Assembly: GCF_000685235.1 (NCBI RefSeq)
Contig: NZ_ARYH01000001.1
Coordinates: 1,922,001-1,986,000 of the forward strand
Source: Hyphomonas adhaerens MHS-3
Lineage (GTDB): Bacteria; Pseudomonadota; Alphaproteobacteria; Caulobacterales; Hyphomonadaceae
Reading direction: 5' to 3'
Length of the DNA: 64,000 nt
This document shows positions 8,684 through 17,588 of the stretch, piece after piece. The notes under the pieces are model-generated. The model was not told the DNA's origin. It did not search any database and saw nothing but the letters and a program-made list of their open reading frames with translations. Numbering within the stretch: position 1 is the stretch's first letter; each line of letters opens with the position of its first letter. The translations under genes and the position numbers were made by a program.

Positions 8684-9994
8684 ATGATCGAATTTTTCAT
8701 CCTTCTCGGACTGATCGTGGTGAACGGTATATTCGCGATGTCGGAACTCGCCATCGTATCGGCACGAACCGCCCGTCTTCAGGCGAAGGCGGACCGGGGC
8801 GATGTGGGGGCGAAAACCGTGATCGGCCTGCAGGACGATCCCTCCCGTTTCCTGTCGACCGTGCAGATCGGCATCACGCTCGTCGGAATTGTCGCCGGGG
8901 CCTATGGTGCCACCGCCATTGCAGACGAGCTGTCGCCCGTGATTGCGAAACATGTACCCGCCATTGAGGCCGAGGCCGGAGAAATCGCCTTCGGGCTCGT
9001 GATCGTTTTCACCACATTCCTGTCGCTGGTCATTGGCGAACTCGTACCCAAACGCATCGCCCTGATTGCGCCGGAAGCCATCGCCACGATCATGGCGCCG
9101 CCCATGGCGTTCATTTCGCGGCTGGCCTTTCCGGTCGTCTGGCTGTTGCGCGTTTCGACAGACGGGCTGCTCAGCCTGCTGGGCCTGGCAGGTATCCGGC
9201 AGGAGCCGGTGACGGAGGAAGAAATCCACGCCATTCTCGACGAGGGCGCGACCAGCGGGGTCATCGACCTTGAGGAACAGCGAATGATGCGCGGCGTCAT
9301 GCGGCTGGCTGATCGTGACATCCGTTCGATCATGATCCCGCGGCCAGATATTGTCTGGATCGATACGGACGATCCGTGGCCAGAGATCAAGCAGGAGATC
9401 CTCGACAGCGGAAAATCGCGGTTCCCGGTGGCGGATGAACGGCTCGATCGGGTGTTCGGCGTGGTTCAGACCAAGGACCTCCTCGACTGTGACCTGAGCG
9501 GAGATGGGCCGGACCTGAGACAGGTGGCCCGGCCTGTGACCTTCGTGCCGGAAACGCTGTCGGTCATGCGGTTGCTGGAGTCGATGCAGGAAAGCGAAGT
9601 GCGCATGGCGTTGGTGGTGGACGAGCATGGCAGCATTCAGGGCATGGTCACGGCGGCAGACCTGCTGGGCGCCATTGCAGGCGATAGCGCCTTCTCCCCC
9701 AGCGAAGGCATAGACCGGCCGGCCCGGCGGACCGACGGATCCTGGCTGATCGATGGCCTGATGCCTGTGGAGGATCTGGAAATCCTGCTCTCTGCACCGG
9801 ATTTCGGCGAAGCTGATGGCGGCGCCACAACTGTGGGCGGGATGATCATCCACCAGCTACAGCGCCTGGCCAATGATGGCGATGTCGTTCACATCTCCGG
9901 CTACCGTTTTGAAGTCATGGACCTGGACGGCCGCCGGGTCGACAAGGTGCTCGTCACGCCGCCCGGTGCCGGCGAGGATCGCCCCTTCACCTGA
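8684..9994 (+). CDS. CNNM/CorC (HlyC) family membrane protein with CBS pair
   Basis: A 436-residue protein with the DUF21/CNNM transmembrane domain (N-terminal helix FFILLGLIVVNGIFAMSE and two further hydrophobic segments up to about residue 160), a CBS domain pair (about 200-320, with PRPDIVWID and the RFPV motif) and a C-terminal CorC_HlyC domain ending near residue 430. Family members take part in magnesium or cobalt efflux or homeostasis. The start at 8684 was preferred because the extension from an upstream TTG is not family-like and the N-terminal membrane helix starts right after this ATG. Confidence 0.92.
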   Translation: MIEFFILLGLIVVNGIFAMSELAIVSARTARLQAKADRGDVGAKTVIGLQDDPSRFLSTVQIGITLVGIVAGAYGATAIADELSPVIAKHVPAIEAEAGEIAFGLVIVFTTFLSLVIGELVPKRIALIAPEAIATIMAPPMAFISRLAFPVVWLLRVSTDGLLSLLGLAGIRQEPVTEEEIHAILDEGATSGVIDLEEQRMMRGVMRLADRDIRSIMIPRPDIVWIDTDDPWPEIKQEILDSGKSRFPVADERLDRVFGVVQTKDLLDCDLSGDGPDLRQVARPVTFVPETLSVMRLLESMQESEVRMALVVDEHGSIQGMVTAADLLGAIAGDSAFSPSEGIDRPARRTDGSWLIDGLMPVEDLEILLSAPDFGEADGGATTVGGMIIHQLQRLANDGDVVHISGYRFEVMDLDGRRVDKVLVTPPGAGEDRPFT

Positions 9995-10041
9995 CGTAAT
10001 GGCTTGCCCATGGCGGTCAGATCGTTAGATTCAGCGCGAAT

Positions 10042-10056
10042 GTAAACACTGTTCAC
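10042..10056. promoter_or_regulatory. Operator-like palindrome upstream of the nitronate monooxygenase
   Basis: GTAAACA-C-TGTTCAC is an inverted repeat of 7-bp arms with one mismatch, centred 26 bases before the start codon and preceding an AAGGGGAA ribosome site. The AACA-N-TGTT core resembles TetR-family operators. No TetR gene is adjacent. Confidence 0.35.
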
Positions 10057-10074
10057 TTTAAGGGGAAAACGCCC

Positions 10075-11070
10075 ATGGCCCTGCCGCCCGTGCTCCAGAA
10101 CCTCCGACTGCCGCTGATCGGATCGCCTCTGTTCATCATTTCCGGTCCGGAACTGGTGATCGCCCAGTGCAAGGCGGGCATCGTCGGGAGTTTTCCGGCG
10201 CTCAACGCCCGTCCCGGCCCGGTGCTGCACGAATGGCTGGACCGGATCACGACAGAACTGGCCGAGCATAACGAGAAGAACCCCGACCGCCCGGCCGCGC
10301 CGTTCGCCGTAAACCAGATCGTTCACAAGTCGAACGACCGGCTGCAGCACGATGTCGAGGCCTGTGTGAAGTTCAAGGTGCCGCTGGTCATCACATCGCT
10401 GGGCGCGCGCAAGGATGTGAACGACGCCATCCACTCCTATGGCGGCGTCGTCCTGCACGATGTGATCGATACATTCTTTGCCAGGAAAGCGCTGGAGAAG
10501 GGCGCTGACGGCCTGATCGCTGTGTGTACCGGAGCGGGGGGGCACGCCGGCCAGCTTTCGCCGTTCGCGCTGATCCAGGAGATCCGTGAATTCTTCGACG
10601 GCCCGTTGGCGCTGTCGGGGGCCATTGCGAATGGCGGGGCCATCGCTGCGGCGCAGGCCATGGGTGCAGACCTTGCCTATATGGGCTCAGCGTTCATTGC
10701 CTGCGACGAAGCCAATGCCATGGAAGGTTACAAGGAAGCCATCGTGTCCTATGGCGCGGAAGACATCGTCTACTCGAACCTCTTTACCGGCGTGCACGGG
10801 AACTATCTGAAGCCGTCGATCGAGGCAGCCGGGCTTGATCCGGACAATCTGCCTGAAAGCGACCCCAGCAAGATGAACTTCGGGTCCGGTGGCAACACCA
10901 AGAGCAAGGCCTGGAAAGACATCTGGGGCTGTGGTCAGGGGATTGGCGCCGTGAAGCGCCGCGGGCCGGTTGCGGATTATGTCGACCAGCTGGAATCGGA
11001 GTACAAGGCAGCGATCGACAAACTGAACCAGCCGCGCACCTGGGGCGCCGCACCTGCGACAGCCGGCTGA
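10075..11070 (+). CDS. Nitronate monooxygenase (2-nitropropane dioxygenase-like)
   Basis: A 331-residue FMN-dependent TIM-barrel enzyme. It shows PLIGSPLFIISGPELVIAQCKAGIVGSFPALNARP at the N-terminus (positions 12-46), the FMN-phosphate loop ALSGAIANGGAIAAAQAMGADLAYMGSAFIA and the GGHAGQ turn at about residues 158-163. Nitronate monooxygenases oxidise alkyl nitronates, and many relatives have other or unknown substrates, so the exact reaction is uncertain. It stands alone between genes of unrelated function, with the palindrome just upstream suggesting its own regulation. Confidence 0.9.
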   Translation: MALPPVLQNLRLPLIGSPLFIISGPELVIAQCKAGIVGSFPALNARPGPVLHEWLDRITTELAEHNEKNPDRPAAPFAVNQIVHKSNDRLQHDVEACVKFKVPLVITSLGARKDVNDAIHSYGGVVLHDVIDTFFARKALEKGADGLIAVCTGAGGHAGQLSPFALIQEIREFFDGPLALSGAIANGGAIAAAQAMGADLAYMGSAFIACDEANAMEGYKEAIVSYGAEDIVYSNLFTGVHGNYLKPSIEAAGLDPDNLPESDPSKMNFGSGGNTKSKAWKDIWGCGQGIGAVKRRGPVADYVDQLESEYKAAIDKLNQPRTWGAAPATAG

Positions 11071-11207
11071 TTCAAGCTGATTCAGGGGGGATAAAGCCGG
11101 GCCTATCCGACACCGGCAACTGGCGCGGCCTGCGGTGACACGGGCCGCGCTCTTCTGTTCAGGCCCATTCTATCCACCCGATAAGTCATGCGCGCAGACT
11201 TGTGTGC

Positions 11208-11627
11208 ATGCTGATCGAAAATGTCTCTGAATTTGATGCGGACGGCTGGCGCTGGCCGCATTTCACGCCTGCGGAACTGGCTTGCCGATGTGGTGGCCGG
11301 TTCTGTGCGGGCGAATACTGGCACGCGCCTGATTTCCTGGATGCGCTGGAGGCGCTGCGGACAGACGCAGGTCATCCGCTGGTGATCAATTCCGGCCATC
11401 GCTGTGCGGTCTGGAATACATATGTCGGCGGTGTCCGGTTCAGTCTCCACAGGTCCATCGCGGTGGATATCTCGCTCGCCGGGCACGACCGCCATGTCTT
11501 GCTGGCGGCCGCAGAACGGAAAGGCTTCACTGGCTTTGGCCTCGGAAAGACCTTCCTTCACCTGGACCGGAGGCCGCGCCCGGCCCGCTGGTTTTATCCG
11601 GGGAGCGACGCATCATGGCGGACATAG
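11208..11627 (+). CDS. Phage/GTA-like M15 endopeptidase (putative endolysin)
   Basis: A 139-residue peptidase of the M15 (VanY/D-Ala-D-Ala, Peptidase_M15_3-like) group. The three zinc ligands are visible as H81 and D87 (SLHRSIAVDI) and H118 (FLHLD), and the cysteine-rich N-terminal part (CRCGGRFC) is typical of phage-derived members. There is no signal peptide, so if it acts on peptidoglycan it needs a holin, and the next gene looks like one. A GTG six bases upstream (11202) is an alternative start. The gene overlaps the holin-like gene by 13 bases. It could alternatively be a resident cell-wall peptidase. Confidence 0.8.
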   Translation: MLIENVSEFDADGWRWPHFTPAELACRCGGRFCAGEYWHAPDFLDALEALRTDAGHPLVINSGHRCAVWNTYVGGVRFSLHRSIAVDISLAGHDRHVLLAAAERKGFTGFGLGKTFLHLDRRPRPARWFYPGSDASWRT

Positions 11628-12082
11628 CAGGACTGGCGGCAAGCGCAGCGGGCGGCGGCCTGTTCGGTCTTGTTGGCACGGCCATCGGGCGGATCGCCGG
11701 CATGGTCGAGGCCCGGCAGGCGCAGGCGCATGAGCGAGCGCGCTGGCTGCATGATGCCGAGATGCAAAAGTTACGCATCGAAGCCGATGCGGCTGGACAG
11801 GCGGCGGAGCTGCAGAAAGCGGAAACGTCCGGCGCCTGGGCAGGTCTGTCCGCCTCCATGGCGGCGGAGGCGGCCATCGGGGAGAGCTACAGATGGGTCA
11901 ATGCCGTGCGCGCGCTGACCCGGCCCATGCTGACGGTGCTGCTGTGGGGTATCACGGGGGCGGTGTTCCTGAAGGCGGACGCCGCCGGTCAGGCCGGCAT
12001 TGTGGACACGGCCACCTTCGCCGCGACAGCCGCCACGCTCTGGTGGTTCGGCGACCGCGCCCCACGCCGGGAGGTACGTTGA
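11615..12082 (+). CDS. Holin-like small membrane protein (3TM, GTA-holin type)
   Basis: A 155-residue protein with a glycine/alanine-rich hydrophobic N-terminal segment (about residues 5-28), a charged coiled-coil-like middle with AEMQKLRIEADAAGQAAELQKAE, and two clear membrane segments (RPMLTVLLWGITGAVFL and TFAATAATLWWFGD). The arrangement and the VNAVRALTRPMLT stretch resemble the three-helix holins for gene-transfer-agent release. Its start lies inside the upstream endopeptidase gene, so the two are coupled. It may also be a plain membrane protein, and the holin assignment is by resemblance and context. Confidence 0.65.
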   Translation: MADIAGLAASAAGGGLFGLVGTAIGRIAGMVEARQAQAHERARWLHDAEMQKLRIEADAAGQAAELQKAETSGAWAGLSASMAAEAAIGESYRWVNAVRALTRPMLTVLLWGITGAVFLKADAAGQAGIVDTATFAATAATLWWFGDRAPRREVR

Positions 12083-12149
12083 AGGCGCCGCGTTGACGGC
12101 ATTGGCCAGACCGGTCCATCCTTCTGGAAAATCCCGGAGGAACAAATAC

Positions 12150-13631
12150 ATGGCTGATGGTATCCTTGTGATCGATGAGGGGACGACCTCGACGCGGGCC
12201 ATCGTGTTCGACCGGGACTTCAATCAGGTGTCCCTGTCACAGCAGGAAGTGCCGCTGGCTTATCCTGCTGATGGCTGGGTCGAACAGGATGGCGAGACGA
12301 TCTGGGAGAAGACCGTTGAGGTCTGCCGTGCGGCGCTCTCTGAAGCCGGAGGGATCGATCGGGTCGCGGGGATCGGCATCACCAATCAGCGCGAGACGAC
12401 GCTGGTGTGGGATCGCAAGACCGGCAAGCCGCTGGCGCCTGCCATCATCTGGCAGGACCGGCGCACGGCCAGTGCCTGCGACGCCTTGAAAGCGGCCGGG
12501 CATGAAATGGCAGTTCAGGCGGAAACCGGCCTGCTGATCGATCCCTATTTTTCCGGCACGAAAATCGCGTGGATTCTGGATGCGGTCGAAGGCGCCCGAG
12601 ACCGCGCTGAGGCAGGGGAACTTGCTTTCGGCACCGTCGAGACGTTCCTGATCTGGCATCTGACGGCGGGACGTGTTCATGCAACCGATGTGTCGAATGC
12701 CTCGCGTACCTTGCTCTATCGCCTCGGGCTTGGCGATCAAGGCGGCTGGAGCGAGGTTATGTGCAATCTGTTCCGTGTGCCGATGAGCATGCTGCCGGAA
12801 GTAAAACCCAATGCGGCAGACTTCGGCATTTGTGATGAAGGACTGTTTGGAAATGCGCTGCCGATCCTGTCTGCGGCAGGCGACCAGCAATCGGCCTTGG
12901 TAGGTCAGGGCTGTCTTTCGCCCGGCATGGCCAAGATCACCTATGGCACGGGCGCTTTCCTTGTCGCCAATTCCGGCACGGAAAAACCGGACTCGAAACA
13001 CCGGCTGCTGGGCACGGTTGGCTATGAGACGGCCGAAGGCGGCGCGATGGCGCTGGAAGGGTCGATCTTCAATGCCGGGACGGTTGTGAAATGGTTGCGC
13101 GACGATCTGGGGCTGATCTCCGACGCAGCTGAAAGCGAGGCCATGGCCGGGGCGCTGCCGGGCAATGGCGGGGTCTACATCGTGCCCGCCTTTACGGGGC
13201 TTGGTGCACCGCACTGGAATGCCGACGCGCGCGGCACGATCAGCGGCATTACCCGCGCGACCACAGCCGCGCATCTCGTGCGTGCAGGGCTTGAGGCCGT
13301 CGCCTATCAGACGCGGGATCTGCTGGACGCCTTCGAGGCCGATGGCGTGGAGATCCGGGAGCTGAGAGTCGATGGTGGCATGGTGGCCAATGACTGGCTG
13401 ATGCAGTTCCTGGCGGATATCTGCGCGCGGCCGGTCGTGCGGCCCGACTACCGGGAGATGACGGCGCTTGGCGCAGCGGCACTGGCGGCGATGCAGCTCG
13501 GCTGGGTGGATGCGGCTGGCTGGCAGGCGCGTGACGTCCAAGGGACGCGGTTCGAACCTCAGATGGACGACAAACAGCGAACAGCCTTGCTGAAAGGCTG
13601 GTCTGCCGCGCTTCGCCGTACGCTGGCCTGA
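12150..13631 (+). CDS. glpK: Glycerol kinase
   Basis: A 493-residue FGGY-family kinase that phosphorylates glycerol to sn-glycerol-3-phosphate with ATP. The N-terminal phosphate loop is DEGTTSTRAIVFD (Asp-Glu in place of the usual Asp-Gln), and the substrate motifs TNQRETT and WQDRRT follow. The C-terminal signature GLEAVAYQTRDLLDAF with VDGGMVANDWLMQFLAD (about residues 385-425) is typical. The ATG at 12150 follows GGAGGAAC at nine bases. No glycerol-3-phosphate dehydrogenase or glpF is next to it, although an aquaporin lies at 59.6 kb. A terminator-like hairpin follows the stop. Confidence 0.96.
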   Translation: MADGILVIDEGTTSTRAIVFDRDFNQVSLSQQEVPLAYPADGWVEQDGETIWEKTVEVCRAALSEAGGIDRVAGIGITNQRETTLVWDRKTGKPLAPAIIWQDRRTASACDALKAAGHEMAVQAETGLLIDPYFSGTKIAWILDAVEGARDRAEAGELAFGTVETFLIWHLTAGRVHATDVSNASRTLLYRLGLGDQGGWSEVMCNLFRVPMSMLPEVKPNAADFGICDEGLFGNALPILSAAGDQQSALVGQGCLSPGMAKITYGTGAFLVANSGTEKPDSKHRLLGTVGYETAEGGAMALEGSIFNAGTVVKWLRDDLGLISDAAESEAMAGALPGNGGVYIVPAFTGLGAPHWNADARGTISGITRATTAAHLVRAGLEAVAYQTRDLLDAFEADGVEIRELRVDGGMVANDWLMQFLADICARPVVRPDYREMTALGAAALAAMQLGWVDAAGWQARDVQGTRFEPQMDDKQRTALLKGWSAALRRTLA

Positions 13632-13656
13632 TCAGGTTCGGATTATCGAGTATTTG

Positions 13657-13682
13657 GGGCAGGCCGGGCGGTCTGCCCTTTT
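13657..13682 (+). terminator. Rho-independent terminator after glpK
   Basis: A 9-bp stem GGGCAGGCC / GGTCTGCCC (one G-T pair) with a GGGC loop is followed by TTTT, 26 bases past the stop of the glycerol kinase gene. The geometry is that of an intrinsic terminator. Confidence 0.75.
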
Positions 13683-13753
13683 CGATTTGGGATTGCCGGT
13701 CCGGAATTTCTGTTTAAAACTTGAGAATAATTTGAACAATGTGGGCCGCATGG

Positions 13754-13784
13754 TTGCCTGCTGCGGTGATCGTGCTGATATAAT
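13754..13784 (+). promoter_or_regulatory. Sigma-70-like promoter before the M3 peptidase
   Basis: TATAAT at 13779-13784 is a perfect -10 hexamer, with TTGCCT at 13754-13759 as a -35 candidate. The 19-bp spacer is longer than ideal. It lies 84 bases upstream of the peptidase start, in the 236-base gap after glpK that holds no other gene. Confidence 0.45.
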
Positions 13785-13867
13785 GTTACGAATCTTCCGA
13801 AGGTGGCAGCCCCCGATCCGCTCCCCCAATGCGCCCTTGACCCCGCAACTTCCAGTCAGGACCTGAC

Positions 13868-16081
13868 ATGACCCGTACCAGAACTTTCCTGTCCTTTATT
13901 CTCGGTTCCACGATGATGACCGCTTGTGCCGGTGTGACGCCGGATGTCGCCGAAGCCGGTGACCCGGTCGAACTGGCGGGAGGTTCCGGCACATCATCGG
14001 AAGCTGCGCCAGAAGCGGTGGATGAAGCGGCGGCGGAAGCGGCCTGGAGCCCCGGCGATGTTTTCACCGGCCCCTATGGCGGCGTGCCCGCCTTCGACAA
14101 GATGGATATCGCGCTGATCGAGCCGGCTCTTGAACAGGGCATGACGGCCCAGCGGGCGGAGATCGATGCCATTACAGCAAATCCGGATGCGCCGACGTTT
14201 GAAAACACGATTGCGGCCATGGAAGACACCGGCCGCCAGCTGAACCGTGTCCTGACATATTATTATCTCTGGGGGTCAAATCTTTCGAGCCCGGAGTTCC
14301 GTGAAATCGAAACCCGCATGGATCCGGAGATCCAGGCCTTTTATGACTCAATCAATCAGGACCAGGCGCTGTTCGCCCGGGTCGATGCGGTTCGCAAAGG
14401 TGCGGAATATGACACGCTGGCACCGGACCAGCAGCGGCTGACAGAAATCATCCACCAGCGCTTCACCCGCAATGGCGGCACGCTGACGGGAGAGAAGGCA
14501 GAGCAGTTCGCGGCCATCAACAAGGAACTGGCAGGCCTGTACGCGGAATTCTCGGGCAATCTCCTGGCGGACGAAGAAGGCTGGGTCACCTATCTGACGC
14601 CAGAACAGACCAGCGGCCTGCCGGACTCCTATCTCAGTTCCGCCGCCGCCGCTGCTGAGGCGCTGGGCAAGCCGGGCATGTACGCCGTGCGCAACACACG
14701 CTCGTCCATGGACCCGTTCCTGACTTTCTCCACGGAACGTGACCTGCGTGAACAGGTGTGGCGCAATTATTATAACCGCGGTGACAATGGCGATGCGCAC
14801 GACAACAATGCCATCATCGCGAAGATCCTGAAGCTGCGCGATGAGCGGGTCGAACTGCTCGGGTATGACAATTTTGCTGCGTGGCGCCTGGAAGACCGGA
14901 TGGCGAAGACGCCGGACCGGGCGTTCGACCTGATGCTGCAGGTGTGGAAGGCCTCCGTTGCACGCGTGCATGAGGAAGTCGCCGACATGCAGGCACTGGC
15001 AGACGCGGAAGGCGCGGACATCAAGATCGAGCCGTGGGACTACCGTTTCTATGCGGAAAAGGTCCGCAAGGCGAAATACGACCTGAATTCACAAGAGGTG
15101 AAGCAGTACCTGCAACTCGACAATCTGCGCCTCGCCATGTTCGATGTGGCCGGACAGCTGTTCGGCTTCGAATTCGTGCCGATCACCGATGGCTCTGTAC
15201 CTGTTTTCCATCCGGATGTGACCGTCTATGAGGTCAACGACAAGGCCACCGGCCGGAATGTGGGCCTCTGGTATTTCGACCCGTTTGCGCGCGACGGCAA
15301 ACGTTCAGGCGCCTGGGCGACGACCTACCGGTCGCACGAAAGCTTCCGGGGTGAAAAGAACGTTCTGGCCGCCAACAATTCCAACTTCGTGAAGCCGGCG
15401 CCGGGTGAGCCTGTGCTGCTATCATGGGACGATTCCGAGACCATGTTCCACGAGTTCGGCCATGCGCTGCACTACCTGTCGCTGCAGGTGGCGTATCCGG
15501 ACCTGACCGGCGGCCTGCGTGACTATACCGAATTCCAGTCGCAGCTGCTGGAGCGCTGGCTTTCGACGGACCATGTCATCGACACCTATCTCGTCAGTGC
15601 AGAGACGGGCGAACCGATGCCGGAAGAGCTGGTCGAGAAGATCCGCAAGGCGTCCACCTTCAATCAGGGCTTCGCGACGACGGAATACCTGGCTTCGGCT
15701 CTGATCGACATGAAGCTGCACATGGCCGACCCCGACGGACTCGATCCCGACAAGTTCGAGCGGGAGACGCTGGACGAACTCGGCATGCCTTCCGAACTAG
15801 TCATGCGTCACCGTACGCCGCAATTCGGGCATATCTTCTCGGGAGAGGGCTACGCCGCCGGGTATTATGGTTACATCTGGGCCGACGTGCTGACGTCAGA
15901 CGCCGCAGAGGCCTTCGCCGAAGCGTCCGGCGGCTTCTATGATCAGGATGTCGCCAGCGCGATGGTGAAATACCTGTTCGCTGCCGGCAACTCGATGGAC
16001 CCGGCAGAGGCTTACCGCCTGTTCCGTGGCCGCGACGCCGAAATCGGCGCCCTGATGCGTGACCGCGGCTTCGCGGAATAG
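13868..16081 (+). CDS. M3 family metallopeptidase (peptidyl-dipeptidase Dcp-like lipoprotein)
   Basis: A 737-residue zinc peptidase of the M3 (thimet oligopeptidase/Dcp) family. The active site HEFGH is at residues 528-532 with the family context FHEFGHALHYL, and a downstream DYTEFQSQLLERW and GYAAGYYGYIWADVL match the usual C-terminal half. The N-terminus carries a lipoprotein signal with Cys20 (MTAC), so the enzyme is probably anchored in the periplasm rather than cytosolic as E. coli Dcp mainly is. It hydrolyses small oligopeptides. It converges with the symporter gene, and a hairpin overlaps that gene's end. Confidence 0.93.
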   Translation: MTRTRTFLSFILGSTMMTACAGVTPDVAEAGDPVELAGGSGTSSEAAPEAVDEAAAEAAWSPGDVFTGPYGGVPAFDKMDIALIEPALEQGMTAQRAEIDAITANPDAPTFENTIAAMEDTGRQLNRVLTYYYLWGSNLSSPEFREIETRMDPEIQAFYDSINQDQALFARVDAVRKGAEYDTLAPDQQRLTEIIHQRFTRNGGTLTGEKAEQFAAINKELAGLYAEFSGNLLADEEGWVTYLTPEQTSGLPDSYLSSAAAAAEALGKPGMYAVRNTRSSMDPFLTFSTERDLREQVWRNYYNRGDNGDAHDNNAIIAKILKLRDERVELLGYDNFAAWRLEDRMAKTPDRAFDLMLQVWKASVARVHEEVADMQALADAEGADIKIEPWDYRFYAEKVRKAKYDLNSQEVKQYLQLDNLRLAMFDVAGQLFGFEFVPITDGSVPVFHPDVTVYEVNDKATGRNVGLWYFDPFARDGKRSGAWATTYRSHESFRGEKNVLAANNSNFVKPAPGEPVLLSWDDSETMFHEFGHALHYLSLQVAYPDLTGGLRDYTEFQSQLLERWLSTDHVIDTYLVSAETGEPMPEELVEKIRKASTFNQGFATTEYLASALIDMKLHMADPDGLDPDKFERETLDELGMPSELVMRHRTPQFGHIFSGEGYAAGYYGYIWADVLTSDAAEAFAEASGGFYDQDVASAMVKYLFAAGNSMDPAEAYRLFRGRDAEIGALMRDRGFAE

Positions 16082-16090
16082 GGCAGAGCT

Positions 16091-17515
16091 CTAGGCCTCC
16101 GCCGTTACACTTTCAGCCGGAACCGGATTATCCTCTGGTTCCGGCGTTTCAACTGCGCCCACGCCCTTTGGCGACACGATGCGGCAGAGCACGAGATCGC
16201 CGGTCACGTTCACCAGTGTGCGGGCCATGTCGAGGATCCGGTCTACGCCCATCACGAGTGGCAGGCCGACGAGGGGCACACCAAAGCTGGCCGCGGTCGC
16301 TGCAAGGATCGCGATGCTTGCGCCCGGCGCAGCGGGTGCCCCGATGGAGGCGCCGGTCAGCGTCACCATGACAAGCGCCAGATCACCCGGGGTCAGCGGC
16401 GTGCCTGCGATGTCGGCCAGGAACATGATCGCGACGGACTGGTAGAGCGCCGTGCCCGCCATGTTGACCGTCGAGGCCAGCGGCACCACCGCCCCGGCCA
16501 GCGAAGCGGGCGTCTTCAGCTTGTCGATGGCGGTTTTCATGGTCAGCGGCATCACGGCCGCCGAACTCGATGTCGAGAAGGCGAGCAGCTGCACCGGCGC
16601 CACCGCGCGGACGAAGGTCACCGGATTCATTCGTCCGAACACGGTAACAATCACCAGATACATGACCAGCAGGCAGGCAAGGCCCGTCAGCACGATGGCG
16701 CAATAGGTGGCCAGATCCACCAGCGTGCCGATGCCATTGGCGGAGATCGTCTCCGCCATCAGGCCGAACACGGCCAGCGGCGCAAACCGCATCGCGGTGC
16801 GGATGACCGTCATGCTGACTTCCAGCATCGCCTCCGTCAGGGCGACCAGCGGGCGCGTGAGTTCCTTCTTGTCGGCGCTCACCATGGCGATGCCGACGAA
16901 CAGAGAGAACACGACAATGGCCAGCATGTCCTGTTCCAGCAGGGAGGCGGTGATGTTCTGCGGGATCAGGCCGGTGATCAGGTCCGGCAGCTCCCGCGTG
17001 ATCCCCTCCAGCGGAGACGGGTCCGGCGTTGCCAGCTGCAGGTTATCCGGCTTCAGGCTCGGCGGCAGGGGCAGGCCTTCTTCCAGCGACCGCCCCGGCC
17101 GGATGAAGCGTGACAGCGTCACGCCGATCATCGTCGCTGCCACCGTTGTCAGCAGGACATAGACAATCAGCTTCCGGCCAATCGTCCGCAGCGCTTCACC
17201 GCCGCCTGTGCCCGCAATGCCGAGGATGATGGAGCTGGCCGCCAGCGGGATGATTACCATCCGGATCAGCGCCAGAAACAGATTGCCCGGCAGACCCAGC
17301 CAGCCGCCGATCAGGTCGGCGCGGTCACGTGGCAGCAGCGCAAGGTCAGGCCCCAGCAGCAGGCCGACCCCCACACCGAACACCATGGCCAGGATCACCT
17401 GAAGCCACAGCTTGCCTTTCACCAGCACATCAAGGCGCCGGTTCAGGCGATTATAGGTAAAACGGGGCTTCTTCACGGAGGCCATGGATTCGCGTCTCTT
17501 GGGTTGGGTATTCAT
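16091..17515 (-). CDS. DAACS family dicarboxylate/amino acid:cation symporter
   Basis: A 474-residue membrane transporter of the dicarboxylate/amino acid:cation (Na+ or H+) symporter family, which includes glutamate and C4-dicarboxylate carriers. It shows eight or more hydrophobic segments, the serine-rich loop FSTSSSAAVMPLTM (re-entrant hairpin 1), and NMAGTALYQSVAIMFLAD (TM7 motif NMxGT). The N-terminal extension of about 25 polar residues and the acidic tail are outside the core. Start is either 17515 or the ATG at 17485. The substrate cannot be told from sequence. Its 3' end holds the hairpin given separately. Confidence 0.93.
   Translation of the reverse strand: MNTQPKRRESMASVKKPRFTYNRLNRRLDVLVKGKLWLQVILAMVFGVGVGLLLGPDLALLPRDRADLIGGWLGLPGNLFLALIRMVIIPLAASSIILGIAGTGGGEALRTIGRKLIVYVLLTTVAATMIGVTLSRFIRPGRSLEEGLPLPPSLKPDNLQLATPDPSPLEGITRELPDLITGLIPQNITASLLEQDMLAIVVFSLFVGIAMVSADKKELTRPLVALTEAMLEVSMTVIRTAMRFAPLAVFGLMAETISANGIGTLVDLATYCAIVLTGLACLLVMYLVIVTVFGRMNPVTFVRAVAPVQLLAFSTSSSAAVMPLTMKTAIDKLKTPASLAGAVVPLASTVNMAGTALYQSVAIMFLADIAGTPLTPGDLALVMVTLTGASIGAPAAPGASIAILAATAASFGVPLVGLPLVMGVDRILDMARTLVNVTGDLVLCRIVSPKGVGAVETPEPEDNPVPAESVTAEA
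16116..16145. terminator. Hairpin at the 3' end of the convergent pair M3 peptidase / symporter
   Basis: Perfect 9-bp arms GCCGGAACC (16116-16124) and GGTTCCGGC (16137-16145) enclose a 12-base loop. The stem lies inside the last codons of the symporter gene, 35-64 bases past the peptidase stop, so it could act on transcripts from both sides. The following tract (GTTTC) is short. Confidence 0.4.
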
Positions 17516-17588
17516 CCCATATGAGCCCGGCTCAGGGAAGGAAAGCCGTACGGGCCCGTGGTCGACGCTGAATTTCCGGGGAATCTGC

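Noticed and set aside
11208-12082. A complete prophage around the lysis pair
   Set aside because: There are no integrase, terminase, capsid, portal or tail genes in the window, so only the lysis pair can be supported.
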